64,000 nt of DNA from Zychaea mexicana (GCF_025766255.1 NW_026516697.1:310001-374000); one strand, 5' to 3'; positions 1-12,735 are shown, counted from the first letter of the stretch. Notes: generated by a model from the sequence alone, not told the origin. Numbers and translations are program-made.

Positions 1-81
1 TAAGGTTATAGAGAAAAAATCATTTAGTCTCTTTTTAATATTTAAAAGAAAAAAAGTAAAGGGATTATTATTGTTTTATAC

Positions 82-329
82 CGTTTTGCGCTGCTGCTCA
101 AGGATTTGCTAGCGTCTTTCTTTTTAGAACTCATCGATGAAGGTGAGGACGATTGTCTTGTTGAAGGTGAGGGACGACGATCGCTGCTGGTCGATGACGT
201 GGCATTTGTGGTACCGTTGCTAGTAGTCACTTCCGCAGCTGACGGTCCGGCGTTATCATTGGAGGTGGTAGTGGTAGTGGTGGTGGTGTTGGTTCTGCTG
301 CTAGAACGAGTTGCGCGTGTAGAACTCAT
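82..329 (-). CDS. Ser/Thr-rich protein, 5' exon (partial, runs off left edge)
   Basis: First exon of a gene read leftwards. ATG at 329 opens 82 codons ending at an apparent donor (CG|GTATAA, after position 82), so the remaining exons lie beyond the window. The peptide is low complexity: an N-terminal SSTRATRSSSR stretch, a Thr tract, then Ser/Asn/Pro-rich sequence ending in a Lys cluster (SSKKKDASKSLSSSAKR). No domain can be recognised; it reads like the disordered N-terminus of a nuclear or scaffold protein. Without the splice the frame would run on through AT-rich codons to 42, which looks intronic. A TATA-like motif lies about 200 bp upstream. Function unknown. Confidence 0.5.
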
Positions 330-994
330 AATTCTTTTTGGAGAGTATCGTGTTTGGATAGAAAGAAAAAGTAATGAAATACAAGGAAAAAGCGGTATAG
401 TGAACGTTTTGTACTTTGCTATTATTGTTTGTAACAAATTTATGTTCTGATTTGACGAGGAGGGGAGAGAAAAAAAAGAGTTGAGGTTCAAAGCAAAAAG
501 AAAGGAAAAAGAAGTCTATCAGGGCCTGCCTTATATATAAAAAAAATAAAATATGAAAAATCTATAGCGAGGAAAAAAAAAAAGCTGTGCTGAGAAAAAT
601 TGGTTTCGCGCAAAAGTGAGCGGGGTTTTCAACCGTGACGCGGTTACTCTTTTTCGACGCGACTTGCTCAATTTTCGTGTCATGGATAATCACTTGTTGA
701 GACACCAAACTTGTGGACACAAGAGAGGCAAAATGCTACATCTTTTCCCAGCGATGCTATGATGAATGATGCTTAGATTACCTAAGAGCGTCGACAACAA
801 ACTGTACTTGATGAACAAAGTCTAGTGACGTTGAATTGTATATGTTCCATTGAAACGACAGGATTAACCCTCTCTTCGTTTTTGGATCCGCTGTCGACTT
901 TATCAAATCCTAGAATCAATTTTCCTGGTTCATCGCAACGAGCTTTTCACTTTTCATGGATTTTTTATCAAAAGTTCTTTAGAACGACAACTAT
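330..994. other. Intergenic region between two leftward genes
   Basis: No coding signal is seen. It carries the presumed promoter and 5' leader of the edge gene (TATA-like motif at 532-540) and the 3' flank of the TFG-like gene. Confidence 0.5.
532..540 (-). promoter_or_regulatory. TATA-like motif of the edge gene
   Basis: TTATATATAA at 531-540 lies about 200 bp upstream of the ATG at 329, in a purine-rich leader. A plausible core promoter element; no transcript evidence. Confidence 0.3.
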
Positions 995-2630
995 TTAGCG
1001 CCATCCTGCGGTATTCACTGGAGGTCTTTGACCCTGTTGAGGTGGCGGTTGTGGTTGTGGTTGCTGTTGTTGTTGTTGTGGAGGAGGAGGAGGATAGTAA
1101 TATTGAGTGGATGGGGGTGCGGAAGGTGCGGATACTCGATAATTGTTATAGTCATTTGCTGCTGCTGGTCGTTCAGGTGGATAACTGGTCGCGGTCTGTG
1201 GCGTGCCTGGCTGGGGTATGGATGCAGGACGAGGTGGAGCAGGATAGGAGGGTGGCGCTGTTACTGGTGAGGCTTGCGCAGGTGGATAGCCCGATTGCAT
1301 TGTGGTGGGTTGCTGCTGCATGGGAGGTCGTGGCATCGCAGGAGCAGCCGAGGGTGTAGTGGACGGTGGTGGATAGGGGGTTGTTGGTGCCTGTGATGAT
1401 GCCGATGTTGGCATGGCTCCCGGTGGATTTACTGGTGGAGGTGGAGGTGGATACGCAGGTGCTTGCTGATATTGTGGTGGTTGTGGTTGTTGTGGTTTGG
1501 TTTCCTTTTGATCCTGCATTTCGGTCTTCTTCTGATCTTTCCTCTCATCATCGAGGAATTGAGCTAAACACAATGTGAAAAGTTGTTTTTTATACCACTT
1601 AGCGCCGTCTCCTACGGTATTAACTTTTATCGAGTGAAACACATACCCAATTCAGCCGTAGACAAGTTTCTATATGTTTTCTCTACTCCATTGTGTGAGC
1701 AAGATATATATAACCGTTAGATGCATTTATACAACAGTAGGTCAATTGGTAGATATTTTACTTACCAGTAGCCTCGCTCGAAGACACCACTTTTCCATTA
1801 ATAGTTCCACTCTTTGTCTTGCTCGCCTGAGTCAAGGAGCCAATAACGTGATCGATCATATCTCGTAATTGGTTCATTTGATCCTTCAATTCCTCATACG
1901 CAGGTGCAGCAGCTGGATCTGCTGTTGTTGTCCCAATAAACGCATGCTTTTCCTGTTTTTTCATTGTTACTCAACCAATAAGCATAACACTTAGACACAC
2001 ACAAGCAACTCATTCCTCTTTTACCTTGTCAAATACAGTCACTTTTAAAAGAGAGCTTTGCGATATAGCATGATTGACATCAGTATCGTCTAATAGATTG
2101 CACTCGTTCGTTAGAGAAAAGAAAATAAACCTCACGCACCAACGTTCTTGACATCAAAACAGCAATAGATTAAATATATACCTGTCATGCTCACCAAGTC
2201 ACCCTCTACAAAGTTGTTGTTCCAAGAAGTTAGTAAAGACAGCTTATCGCTTGGTAGTAGTGATAGTTAGCAGCTTATTCTTTACCATCGTCTGTGTACT
2301 TTAAAACGATATTCTCAGGATTTGAAAGCTCTTTCTTGAACAAGCGATGCATCATAAGGCAAAGTCTGGTATAAAAAATGTTAGTCTTTATCCTCGGTTG
2401 CCACACCATTCGGTCAACTTACTCGTCATAGCTTGGTGCCTGATTGATAGGAATGCGACGAATATCATTGCCAAAGCGACCTAAAATAAGCACATAATAC
2501 ACAGCACCAAAAAGCGATTAGACATTCGCTTGTGGTTTTTTCCTTTTTTTTAAAAAAATTTACATTTGACGATAATGTCGCCAGAAACAATTTTTCGAAG
2601 ATTGCTATAGTCTTGTTGAGGGTAACTCAT
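995..2630 (-). CDS. TFG1: TFG-like PB1-domain protein (ER exit site / COPII organiser)
   Basis: Seven exons: 2630-2564, 2480-2423, 2365-2286, 2205-2182, 2089-2025, 1952-1766 and 1563-995; all phases agree and give 349 residues. Residues about 15-98 form a PB1 domain matching TFG (FGNDIRRIPI, then LCLMMHRLFKKE, then EGDLVSMTD). A short coiled coil follows (EELKDQMNQLRDMIDHV), then a long Pro/Gln/Tyr-rich tail with poly-Q and poly-P, the layout of animal TFG and nematode TFG-1. In animals TFG oligomerises and clusters COPII carriers with Sec16 at ER exit sites; the same role here is inferred. The start is the only ATG in frame with the PB1 strand. The 24-bp fourth exon is small but restores the conserved PB1 sequence. 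Confidence 0.88.
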
Positions 2631-2774
2631 TCTTATAGCAAAAGAAGACAACTGGTGGAAGAAAAAGGGTGGGTATGTTTTACTGTGGGGGGAGGGATAG
2701 AAGGAAAAGGAAGCTAACTGCGCATGAAAAATGAAGGCGCTGAGACTCTTTTAGATCCTATGTCACGTGGAAGA

Positions 2775-3080
2775 TTATGGGCACCGGTTTCGGTTGAGTG
2801 AGGAGAAAAGAGAGGATAGGGGTGTTGTTGGTGGAATGTGCCACTGGTTGCTATGCCCACCGCTCATGCTTCGTCTTGGTGCATCGTCCTGTTGTCCTTG
2901 GAAACGCAATACTGATTGATGCAGCGCAAAGCACCGTTCGCACACTTTAAATTTGCCACACCGCTGTTGCTTTGGAATGGGCGAATGGCAGACGGGGCAG
3001 TTCTTGCTGGTTCGACATGCGTTGGCTCTTATTAGTGCGCATGCGCACTGGAGACGCTCTGCCAAATTACTTTTAATCAA
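2775..3080 (-). CDS. Cys-rich small ORF, possible 3' exon of an unidentified gene
   Basis: An open frame of about 100 codons with Cys pairs of zinc-binding type: NCPVCHSPIPK, then RCGKFKVCERC, preceded by CACALIRANAC. The Cys pattern is not what random AT-rich sequence gives, so I think it is coding. It opens without an ATG, and an in-frame TAA lies just upstream, so a 5' exon is needed. An ATG at about 3130 (MFPNTFVEHQ) is the nearest candidate, but joining it would need an implausibly short intron. It lies between the Opi1-like and TFG-like genes on the same strand. Family not recognised. Confidence 0.35.
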   Translation of the reverse strand: MIKSNLAERLQCACALIRANACRTSKNCPVCHSPIPKQQRCGKFKVCERCFALHQSVLRFQGQQDDAPRRSMSGGHSNQWHIPPTTPLSSLFSSLNRNRCP

Positions 3081-3313
3081 TTACTATGGTTACTCTGCAG
3101 CCTGATGCTCAACAAAAGTGTTTGGAAACATATCATTTCATTCTGCGAATGGCAAGTTATTTTTTTTAACACTGTACATGAGTCATGAGAGAAAGAAAGA
3201 AAAAGAAAAGGTATCAAACTATATGGATGGAATGAATTATATGCGATGAACGTTGTGGTGGAAAAGGGGGTTACGCGGGGGATACAAGAGATGTAAAGAA
3301 GGAGAAGAGAACT

Positions 3314-5361
3314 TTAACTCGTATCCATATCATCTGCTGTGGCCATTTGTTTGGAACGCTCCTTTGTCTCTGCCATTTCCATTGCCTGATCCTGCTGTTG
3401 TTGTGGCTGTGGCTGTGAATGTTTTTGCTGCTGATGACGGCGCGAGGACTGCGAGCCTGCAACGCCCACCACACGTAAACGCTGAAGCCACAGTTCAGCA
3501 CGGTCGATGGTATCGGAAAAGACAGAGGAAACCGAGTTGAGCATTTCAATGGACTCGTCACCAAAGGAAAGCAGCTTAATCGACGTCTCATGCACATGTG
3601 CGGGCGCAGCATGTGGACCAAGCGCTGGGGATGCTGCAGGGGAAGCTGTGGTAGAAGTGTTTAAATTCGTCCAGCGTTTGGGCAGTTCCAAGATGTAGAC
3701 ACGCACTGCGTTTTTGGCCTGTTCGGGAAGGCCCGAACCAGCATACTTGCTGACTACGTCGACGACCTTGCGCAAGGTGTCGACAATTTCTCTTTTGACG
3801 GCGGAGAGCGTCGATGTGGATGGGGTTGCGACGGCTCGGGATTTGCCTTTCTGTGCAGCTGATCCAGCTGCTAATGACACTAAAAAGTTGCGTACAATGT
3901 CCATCTGTTGCTCAATGTGTCGAGTGGCATACTATTTATATCCAAAACCTTTGTTAGGCAAAAGATGATCGAATGGTGGTAATTAGTAAGACGACTCGTT
4001 TTACCTGCAGCCACGATAGACAGTAACGCAGACACTTCATGCTTTCTTCACTGATCACAGCAGCCGTTGTTCCAGCAGCTGAGCCTGCGTGCATCACGAT
4101 CTGCTGCCAGCGGCTTCGTGGGATGGGTTGCGCTGCATGGCGCACAGTGGGTGATTTGGGTGTTACGGTATATGGCCGGTGTGGTGAGGTGGAGCGTGAG
4201 GTGGAGCGAGATCGAGATTTCTTACCAGCTATTGACAAAGGGAATGTGGGGGGTCAGCTGTTTTTCATTCATTTTGTCTCGTTGCACTTTGAAATGTACA
4301 TAGGAACACATACGCAATGTGTCGTCACGTGCATCATCAGCACGACGTCTTCTAATGCCTTCACGAAGAGGCTCGTAGCTCTCGTTCAAAGAAGCGCGCG
4401 CAAGGGCACTGGCCGCTGCCAGCGCAGCCTCGTCTTCTTGATCTGAATATCTACCATCCACCTATGTTTAATAATACAAAATTAGCATCTTTATTTACCC
4501 CTGAAAATGGGAAAATGCCATGGTAACCTGAACGCAAGAAATAATTACCTCGGACGACTCCGACGAACGACGACCCAACTTATCATAGATGGGTGCCGCA
4601 AACGACTCGACCATTTCTACGCCATATTTGACTACACCGTTAGATTGTTTTGTATTTTCATAGGCACGCAAAGCTGAATTGACGATGGGAAGATCGGACA
4701 TACGATGCACAAAATGTCGCTGAGCGTGAGGGTTGTGAGGAGAAGGATGGTGATGATGATGTGTTCGAGGGTGGTGGTGGTGGTGGTGATGATGATGGTG
4801 GGGGTGGTGCTTGCCAAGATGGTATTCGTCCTCTTGGCTAGTGATCGACGACGAGTCGCTCGAGAATGAAAACCGTGAGTTGGACAGCGAGGACGACGTG
4901 GGTGTTGGCAACGGAGAGCTGGGCGAGGTGGAAGGCGCCGATGGGTATGTCGACAATGGTGGGAGTGTGATGGGAACTGTCTTGGCTACATAAACAAAAG
5001 GACCACGTGCATTAGCTTTTGAAACGCCGTTGTTGTTTCATGAATAAAATAATGGTAATGTAGATACGGTACCGTTCGCCATGTCGCCCAATGCCTCTGC
5101 CGCTAATCTCACGGCTGGATCGGTGTGGTCAATGTTGCTGCTGCTGCTGCTAATGTTGTCACTGTGGCTGTTGCTGCTATTACTGCTACTACCGCTGTTG
5201 CTGCTGCTCTTGTTGTTGTTGTTGTTGTTGTTGGTATTGCTTTTGGTATCGGTGCCGCTAGAATCGTTTGCCCGCAAAGAGTGTGGTTCGCTTTCAGCTT
5301 CATTCGTTGAGTTGCATATTTGCGTGATTGACATTGGCGAAGGGTGCGACTGTTGCGCCAT
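3314..5361 (-). CDS. OPI1: Opi1-like transcriptional repressor of phospholipid synthesis
   Basis: Five exons: 5361-5073, 4985-4549, 4461-4314, 4228-4005 and 3931-3314; phases agree, 571 residues. Yeast Opi1 senses phosphatidic acid at the ER and represses inositol/choline-responsive genes. Family blocks are clear: DPAVRLAAEALGDMAN near residue 90; LPIVNSALRAYENTK and VVKYGVEMVES in the middle; and the hallmark HAGSAAGTTAAVISEESMK with CLRYCLSWLQ near residues 335-366, continuing across the last intron into HIEQQMDIVRNFLVSLA. Additions compared with yeast (404 residues) are an Asn/Ser tract in exon 1, a long His tract in exon 2 and an RS-type stretch before the hallmark. The join TCC GAG|GTG at exons 2/3 replaces a non-conserved read-through. 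No partner such as Ino2/Ino4 is in the window. Confidence 0.9.
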
Positions 5362-8300
5362 GATTCAAAAAGTAAGAGATACGCACGGCCAAAGAGTAGG
5401 CGTTGTTGGACAAGAGAGGGAAAAAAGAAAAAAGGAAAACGAAAAAAAAGAAGGGGGGAAAAGGGAAAGATTTGGGAACAAATTCACGTGTAAAACCTGC
5501 GGTACAGTACAACGCTGGGGTGTGTCTTGAAAAGAAAGGCCCGATTTGCTGTGGCATGGCCCAGTTAACCCCCGTCTAGAACTGGTTTTGCACGTGAGGA
5601 TCATCAAAAAATTCGCCGTGTACTACTATTGCCCTCCTTTGCTTTGCTTCTGTGTGCCATCCAGCATTAGAGTATTGGCGGTTCTCATGGCAACCACCTA
5701 CTGAGGCGCATTTGTATCCCCCATGCTGTGAATTACATCTTAAAGTAGATCGCATCAGTCAGGAACAAGCAGCGAAGAAGAAGAACGAAGAAAAGATCAG
5801 GTATCGAGTGTACACTAGCCGCATTGTTACCGTAAATAGAACACACCCCACTGTCTCTCTCTTCATTGTTTTTGTTGACATAGTACCATGCTAAACACAC
5901 TCCCTTTTGCAGCTCCCACACTCATACTCTTTCAAAACAGTCAACTCTTTGGGGAATACATCTTTGCTGCCTATTAAACACATTTTAACTTGTAAACGGA
6001 CACATTTCAAGTATTGAAGAAGGAACAATGTAAATGTGGGGAAAACTCTCCCCCACACTTCTGACGTTCTGAAAGGAGGTCGTCAAACACCAAAAATTGG
6101 GCTGAATTTTGAGGGCTTTCCGGTGTTTACTATAAGAAGATCACAAGTCTGGTCCATTTTTGATGTTCATATGGGACGAGTTTCAACCTTTTGTTGTTCG
6201 AGCCATATAACATGCTCACTTGCACGCATCTTTTGTAGCACGATGCTGTAATCATAGCTCCCTCTTTCCTTCTACATAGCACACTATGTTCTCGCCAACA
6301 TGCGTATATGTGTAACAAAGTGCCAAGTGGTGGACATTGCCCGAGTGCTAAAGAATTTTGATCGTCCGACGAACTATTTTTGATTTACTCTAAATCTCCG
6401 CCAAAAGTCGAACATGATGTCATGCATCGTCGTCGTCTTTGTTCATAAGATGTATCATACCTTGAATGCAATGACAACTATGTGATGCTTGTACTAACAG
6501 ATCCTAGAATGATCCAATGATTGCATGCCATTATTATTATAAGCAGCCAAATCAGTGAAATGTGCAGGACTCACTCACCTTTTTCTTTCTACTTTTGGGC
6601 TAATATACTTCTTATCGCGTATCCTAGGACTATACGCACAATATGTAGATGAGATGGTATGCTATAATATCTGTGTATCTTCTGGCCTTTCTAAAAAACC
6701 CAGTGTGGTCGTACTGAAGTTACCAAAATAGACATTTCTATTCTCGTGTTGTTGGTCGAAAGCGTCTCTGATGATGCGCAGGCTGCCTTGATTTACTAGC
6801 AAAAAGTATATATAAGATTATAGAAAAATTCGACTTTACAAATGCTGATTTGCGCGTTTTGATCGGTTTAAGTCGGCACTCGCCGTAATCCTTTGTTTGG
6901 CCTGAAAATGATATTGGCCGCAGCCGCCGGGTACCACCTTTCTAATGTGCGACCATTAATACAATCGATAACATATATAAAGTAGCAGATAGATAATGTG
7001 TTTACGCAAAACGGTTTATCATTACGATCGCTTGGATAACATACACGTTTACACGAAGGTTTTTTTGAACCTTTTTGCATGAACAGATCTAAATTTCTTT
7101 TCTACTGCCGATCTTCGAGTTTATTTAAAACTGCAGTGCTTGTTTCAATACACCGCGTTGTCGTTGTTGCTGCTGTCGCTACAGTACATTTGACTTTGGA
7201 GTCAAGTTTCAAGATACTCACCGGGAAGTGTTCTGATTCGGCGCATAATCGACATATAACAGCTTCAAAGTCAAATAAGAGCTCTTGATGAAAAGTCTTT
7301 GAGAACGAGTATTACGTGTTTAACTTTGAGCTAGAGTTGCCACACACAACTTGTACAATCGCTTTTGCCACAGCCGATTTATTGCTATGATCGCCATTTC
7401 TACTTTGTACAAAAGGTCCTTTTCTCTTTCTCATATAGGCAGGTAATGACGTCTTTTCAACCATGCAATATATCACCCTGCTTTAACAGTAGAGATCGTC
7501 TTTGAAGAGCTCTCGCCGTCTCTAATTGCAGTTACTCAAGCCTTGCGGGTTGAAGGAGTAAACAATAAATTTGAAGTTATGTCGCGAGCTTCACTACAGT
7601 ATCACTCCTAAGATGAAAAGGTTCGGTGTCATAATCTCCCAAAGCTTTTCAGTAAACAACAGCGTTGTCGCTGTCGCTGGCGTTGCCGTTCGCAGTGATA
7701 CATGGCTAGATCTTTGATCCTTCTTTTGATTGACAATGTCGAGTAGGCGCTGTTGATTGTGCTTTCAACGATATGGATTATTCACGTTTCGTAGAAACTT
7801 TTGACGTCGAAAAAGTGTATGTGATATAGAAAGCTGGGCGATGTCTTTGACTATAAATGCATCATTGAGCGGCACCACTAACGCTGAAATATACCTATTG
7901 ATGCCCGTCGTCTCCATGAGATCAGGACGCCAAACTTTACATAACCATCTCTTTACAGTAGTCATAAACAGTTGGCAGTATCCAGAATAATATGCTCTTT
8001 CACTTTCTCTTAAACATAGGACTTCTACCGTAAAGATCTCACGTACATTCCTGTACCAGTTTGTTTTTCCCTCCTTGATTTCCGGACAACAGTTGTACCT
8101 ACTGTATCATTGCGGGAAAATGAGGGTTTGAATTCAAAACTGGGATAATCTCTAATGTCATCCTTTGATTAAGCTTGAAAAATTACATTTGTAGAGGTGA
8201 GTATAAAGATATCATTAAAGGCTCACAAACCGATGAAAATACAGTGAATTAAAGCTTAACAACGCAAAAAAAAAACGCCGCCCTGGTCAACAGTATTATC

Positions 8301-8792
8301 GTGGATGTATATTTCGTATTTAACACAGCGAAAAAGCGAGGTCCCATCATCATCGCAAAGCATAATATATAATAAACTTCCATATATGATAATATTGTAC
8401 ATAGTAGCATTGAAGACGAGCAAAGAGAGAAGAGAAAGAGAGAGAACACTAGTTGTTGCGTCTTCTTTGGCTAACACGGTCACTTCTATTGGAAAAATAA
8501 AGGAAATACAGTAGAGGATTGACCAACAGTAGTAGAATGGTAACTTTAGTTTACCAACAGGTATCTACTTTGAGCCGTGGTCCTCCTTCTATTCCTCACT
8601 GCTGCTGTCCGTGATGTCCAGCTATAAAAACAGGTGTTACATGTTATTTTAAGTCTAATACTGTACTGGATAACGCTTCAGTCTCATAATAAATCATAAA
8701 AGATGCTGTTGTTATGGAAATTTACGTTGGTTTTCTTGTAGTACTGGTGCTTGTAGCCCCATTTGTACGTAAGAGCCATCTTGTGGAGGATT
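5362..8792. other. Gene-poor region upstream of OPI1
   Basis: About 3.4 kb of AT-rich DNA. Only short, unrelated open frames are present, the longest about 60-80 codons (for example minus strand 6868-7080 and 7765-7965), with no recognisable domain. These may be worn repeats or nothing. The first few hundred bases should hold the OPI1 promoter. Confidence 0.5.
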
Positions 8793-9137
8793 CTAGCAAG
8801 TAAAGGTGACGAATCTATCTGGTTTTCCAAAACAACGAACAACGCACATTGCGTCTTGGTGCAGCTGATGTATATTACCAAGGGGAGCCAATGAAAGACG
8901 ATGGTAAAATACAGTAACGCACCGTCCAACATTAATCATATCATTGTCTTTGAGATGCATAGCGTCTGCCATATTGCGGTAAAGGTCGGAACGCAAACGG
9001 TCTCGGTTATGTCGAATGAAGCTCAAACGATTGGATTCCATCATTGCATACATATCAGTGATGAATTGCTAAAAGAGGTTGCCGAAACGGTGAAGATCAT
9101 GTCTGTTTCGAATCACTGTTATTGCCGCGCACCATGA
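8793..9137 (-). pseudogene. Relic of a Helitron Rep/helicase N-terminal domain
   Basis: Read leftwards from about 9137 the translation shows, across at least one stop and probable frameshifts, QFITDMYAMMESNRLSFIRH, then RDRLRSDLYRNMADAM, then HQDAMCVVRCFGKPDRFVTF. This order and wording match the Helitron_like_N domain (QFxxDxYAxIExxRLxxIR; LRADLYxxLxDA; MxQLYQDAMAIVRxFGKPDLFxTFTC). A weak continuation (LLARILHKM) may reach about 8780. The Rep HUH catalytic part and the helicase are missing, so this is a truncated, dead fragment. Confidence 0.6.
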
Positions 9138-9345
9138 GCTGGAAAGGGAATATCATTTACAACAAACATCGAATACATATCGTATATCTATAAAGCATAT
9201 ACAATTTATTATTTTCTATATAGATGAGCTACAGATGAGGAGAAAGGGGTTTAACGGCGATGTATAATGTAATTTATGGCGAGTAGGTCGTAAACAAGTT
9301 GATTATGGTACTGTATACATTTTGACGCTGATGATGACTCAAAAC

Positions 9346-11105
9346 TCAAAAACAATTAGTTTTGACAATCTTGACTTTCACATGAGAGTTCCATTTTTCG
9401 CGGCGGATGATCCCTTGTATATCATTCTCGTAAACCGATTTACAATTTTCAAACGTGATGGACTCCAGCTTTGGCAGGCTTTGTAAAGTTGCTATAGACT
9501 CCCGGTCCAAAGTCATAGTCGTCAACCTGACTTCTCGCAAATTCGGACACTTGCACAGGAAATAGCGCAAATTTGTGCTGCAACCATGGTCATACGGTTC
9601 GTACAACTGCTGAGGGTGGAACTGTCCATGGTGGTTCTGGTTTACGCTATGGATACACTCTACGACGAGACGTTCCAAAGCCGCGAAGCAGTCAATGTTG
9701 CAAAAGTTGGTCTGATGTTCGCTATTACAGAAAGGATACCCCCAATCAATGCTGGTAAAGTTATTGTAGAACAGTCGTAGCATAGCTCCAGTGAACCAGT
9801 GCGCGTTTTGGTCATCGGCATATCCACTTATCGTCAATTCACGTGCAGTTGTTTTCGCTGCTGCTACTGAATGTGTTGCTGTGCTGTCACCAGTATTTTT
9901 GGTAGTGCAACCATAGGTATCATTGATGTCCACTTGTACAACAAAAGTGCTTGTTATTACACTGCTTCCGTGAATATCGTAACTGAGAAAAGGTGGTCGT
10001 GAGCTGTCCCTGCTAACGTATATGATCGACTCCAGGTGAGGACAGTACTGGAAAAGTTGGCTGAAGACGGTTCGGATACTGTCTTGCTCAAGAAAGTAGT
10101 CGCTTAGCATCAAGTGTCGAAGGTTCGGGATACGCTGAAAAATAGTTACTGTCTGGCCATTGACAAAAGCACTGTCGCAGGTGAGCTGGAACGTGCCAAG
10201 ATTGAAATGCTGTATTGGTGTCGATACGTAGGATTGTAGTTGCATTTCTTGGCGCCAGTGTTGCAGTAAGTCAACTTCGTTTGACGACGACGACGTAGTA
10301 GTAGCAGTAGTAGAAGCTTCACTATTGCCGGCTATTAGTTGATGATAGCTTACACTTCCTTGAACATAAAATTTGCTGGATGCAAAGTGCAAATAGTTCA
10401 GGTTACGAAAATAAGCTAGAAGCATGGTTATGGCGCTCTCCATATGTTGCTGATCAATCGCTGTCCACAAATCCAAAGAGGTCAGAGAGATGGACGCAAG
10501 GTTAATTAACTTGTTGAGCCATTGTTCTGAGAAGCAGTATAGCCGTATTGTCGCTGGGTATAATGAGAAACAGCCGGTGATGAATATTGCAGCATGATGA
10601 AGACGACGATAAAGCTATCAAAGTTAGCAACCCATATCTATAACGGTTGTATAGTATCAAATAAATACGGCAGCATACCTTGCTTGATAGCGTAACACTG
10701 CCAATATTCTAGCATGTCCATAAACTGAATCAGCTCCTGATTTGCCCTCAGAGGCAGGTCACTTGTGATACGGTCGGCAGTCAGTTCTATCGCATGAACT
10801 CCCAGACCATTCACGTGCTGCAAATACGGTATCATTACTTGGCTTAGATTATGTCTACAGCGTTCGTTGGATAGAGTATGTACTAGTCGAGGCCACTTTA
10901 GGATGATTTGTCTAATTCTTTTGCTGACGCCTGTACAGCGAATGCAGTCTCGGAAGGTGAGGTGGGAAAATATCTTATGGAGAATCTCTATAGGCATGGC
11001 GTTGAGATTGGGTACTAATAAAATCATGCTACGGCATCTCAAGTAATGGTAGGTGAGGGTGATGCCGCCGGCAGTTCGCTGTGATAATCTTCTATGATTT
11101 ATCAT
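9346..11105 (-). CDS. F-box / leucine-rich repeat protein
   Basis: Two exons, 11105-10679 and 10553-9346, give 544 residues. An F-box lies near the N-terminus (NLNAMPIEILHKIFSHL followed by RDCIRCTGVSKRIRQ), and the rest has degenerate leucine-rich repeats (NLRHLMLSDYFLEQ; CPNLREVRLTTMTLDRESI; LPKLESITFENCKSVYEND). Such proteins are substrate adaptors of SCF ubiquitin ligases, binding Skp1 through the F-box; the target is unknown. The intron was placed with donor CAAG|GTATGC and acceptor CCCAG|CGACA because the broken paralogue at 25.9-27.4 kb continues in register there (ELFCIS against RLYCFS). ATG at 11105 is the first in frame after a stop. A TATA-like motif is at 11246-11253. Confidence 0.75.
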
Positions 11106-11245
11106 AGTAGTAGCTGATGATGACGCTTGTTGTACGTCAGTGTTTTTCAAGTTGATCTTTTCAATTTCGATTGAGAAGGGGTTTTATGGTAGTCTAGTAG
11201 AAGCAAAGGGGATGATCCAAGAGAAGAGAAGGGAATCCCACTGTG

Positions 11246-11253
11246 TATATATA
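11246..11253 (-). promoter_or_regulatory. TATA-like motif of the F-box gene
   Basis: TATATATA about 140 bp upstream of the F-box gene's ATG, on an otherwise featureless flank. Confidence 0.3.
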
Positions 11254-12735
11254 CCAGTAACTGCTTATATGTTGTCAGAGGTGAACATTTTCAAATTCGA
11301 ATATTAGCCCCTCATTCATTAGAAAAAGAAGAGCATGCTATCTACGCGACGTTCGCGTACTAAGCTTATAAGATTAACTTTTGCTAAATCGTCATTGTAT
11401 CAAAGGACTACTTGCGAGTACAAAAGTGCTATAAAAAGACCTACTGACGACTATATACTGAGTACTCTGTTGGACATTCCACAGTTTCCTACGGTGAAGA
11501 TGATAACGATATGATATTGATAAAAAATAACTATGAGCTCTGAGCATACAATAATGAACGCAAGCAACAACATTATGCATGCACACATGAACATGATAAT
11601 ATGTAAGGCTCGACTACTACAACAAAGACGCAAAAACGATTCTGTGTAACTGATAAGCCGGTTTAAAACTTGTGTCTTTAAGTAAATGCATATTCTGTAT
11701 ATGTAGCATTGCTTAATTGAATGATCACGAGTATGCGCAAACCAGCGCCATGTGCGAGTAATCAACAGCAAATAAGAGTCGACGCTGCTTACGCTTAAAG
11801 AAAAGTTCTTTATTTCCGTTTAGCGCTAAGAATCATCTGTCGTCAGTAGTACTGTAACATATAAATACGATGACAATGTCGGTGACTTTTGCAGATACAG
11901 TACCTTCAATGGTAGTACATTTGTGTTTCGAAATGACTTTGTTGCTGTTATGGATCTCGCTGTAAGTAGTAGTAAATATTATATTATGGAGCGTACTACG
12001 CCGCTGCTGGTGCAGCCTGTATAACAAACATCTTTTTTTTTTGTTTGTAGGCTGTTATCGTCTTACATATTAGAAGGTTTATTGTTTGGCCGAGAGTTAT
12101 GAAAGTGTCGTGTGGGGCTAGTGGTAGATAGACAAAACCATAAAACTACGATATGGCACCCTGCCATTATAATACTCTTTGATTTGAGATCGCATCATGC
12201 TACAGAAGAATATCTATACAATGCCAGTTGCAGGATTTGATTTAATTCCACTACTGTTTAGTGGCCTGCTTTAATCTATTTTTAGATGATGTTTTGAACC
12301 CTTTTTTTACGCATGGTGCCTCGTTTTTTATGAAGAGTACCGATGTTTTGCTGCACAGTGCCGCAACTTTGCTCACGCGTGTGACTTGTACTCCCAGGAA
12401 GTTCGACAAGAATGATATAATTTAGTAGTAACAGTAGTGTCTCGATCATCATGTTTCGCAAGTAATCGAGATTCTCATACGCTTATCGTTTTATTTGTTT
12501 TTCTCTCCAACATGATAGAAGGAACCTTTAATACATACAACTCTTATTTTCTACAAGGTCCGCGTATTACGGTAACGCGAAAAGGTATAACAAGAATAAA
12601 GCTACACAATTCTGGTATCAGTCGTGTGTGTTCCAAAAAAGAAAAAAAAACTCGTATGACACTACCATCCCCGATTATTATTTTTTTGGTTTACCTGTTA
12701 CAACACATACATTTTTTCAATCCAGCAAATGAAGA
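11254..12735. other. Intergenic, no gene seen
   Basis: AT-rich region between the 5' end of the F-box gene and the 3' end of the Dss4-like gene. Only short open frames without domains are found (for example minus strand 11451-11771, hydrophobic by base composition). Confidence 0.5.

Noticed and set aside
1028..1578. Plus-strand frames opposite the TFG-like Pro/Gln-rich tail
   Set aside because: Trp/Arg/Val-rich translations are antisense artefacts of CCA/CAG codons.
5081..5530. 149-codon plus-strand frame opposite the first OPI1 exon
   Set aside because: The Leu run is the antisense of the Asn/Ser tract in OPI1; the rest is Lys/Glu-rich flank.
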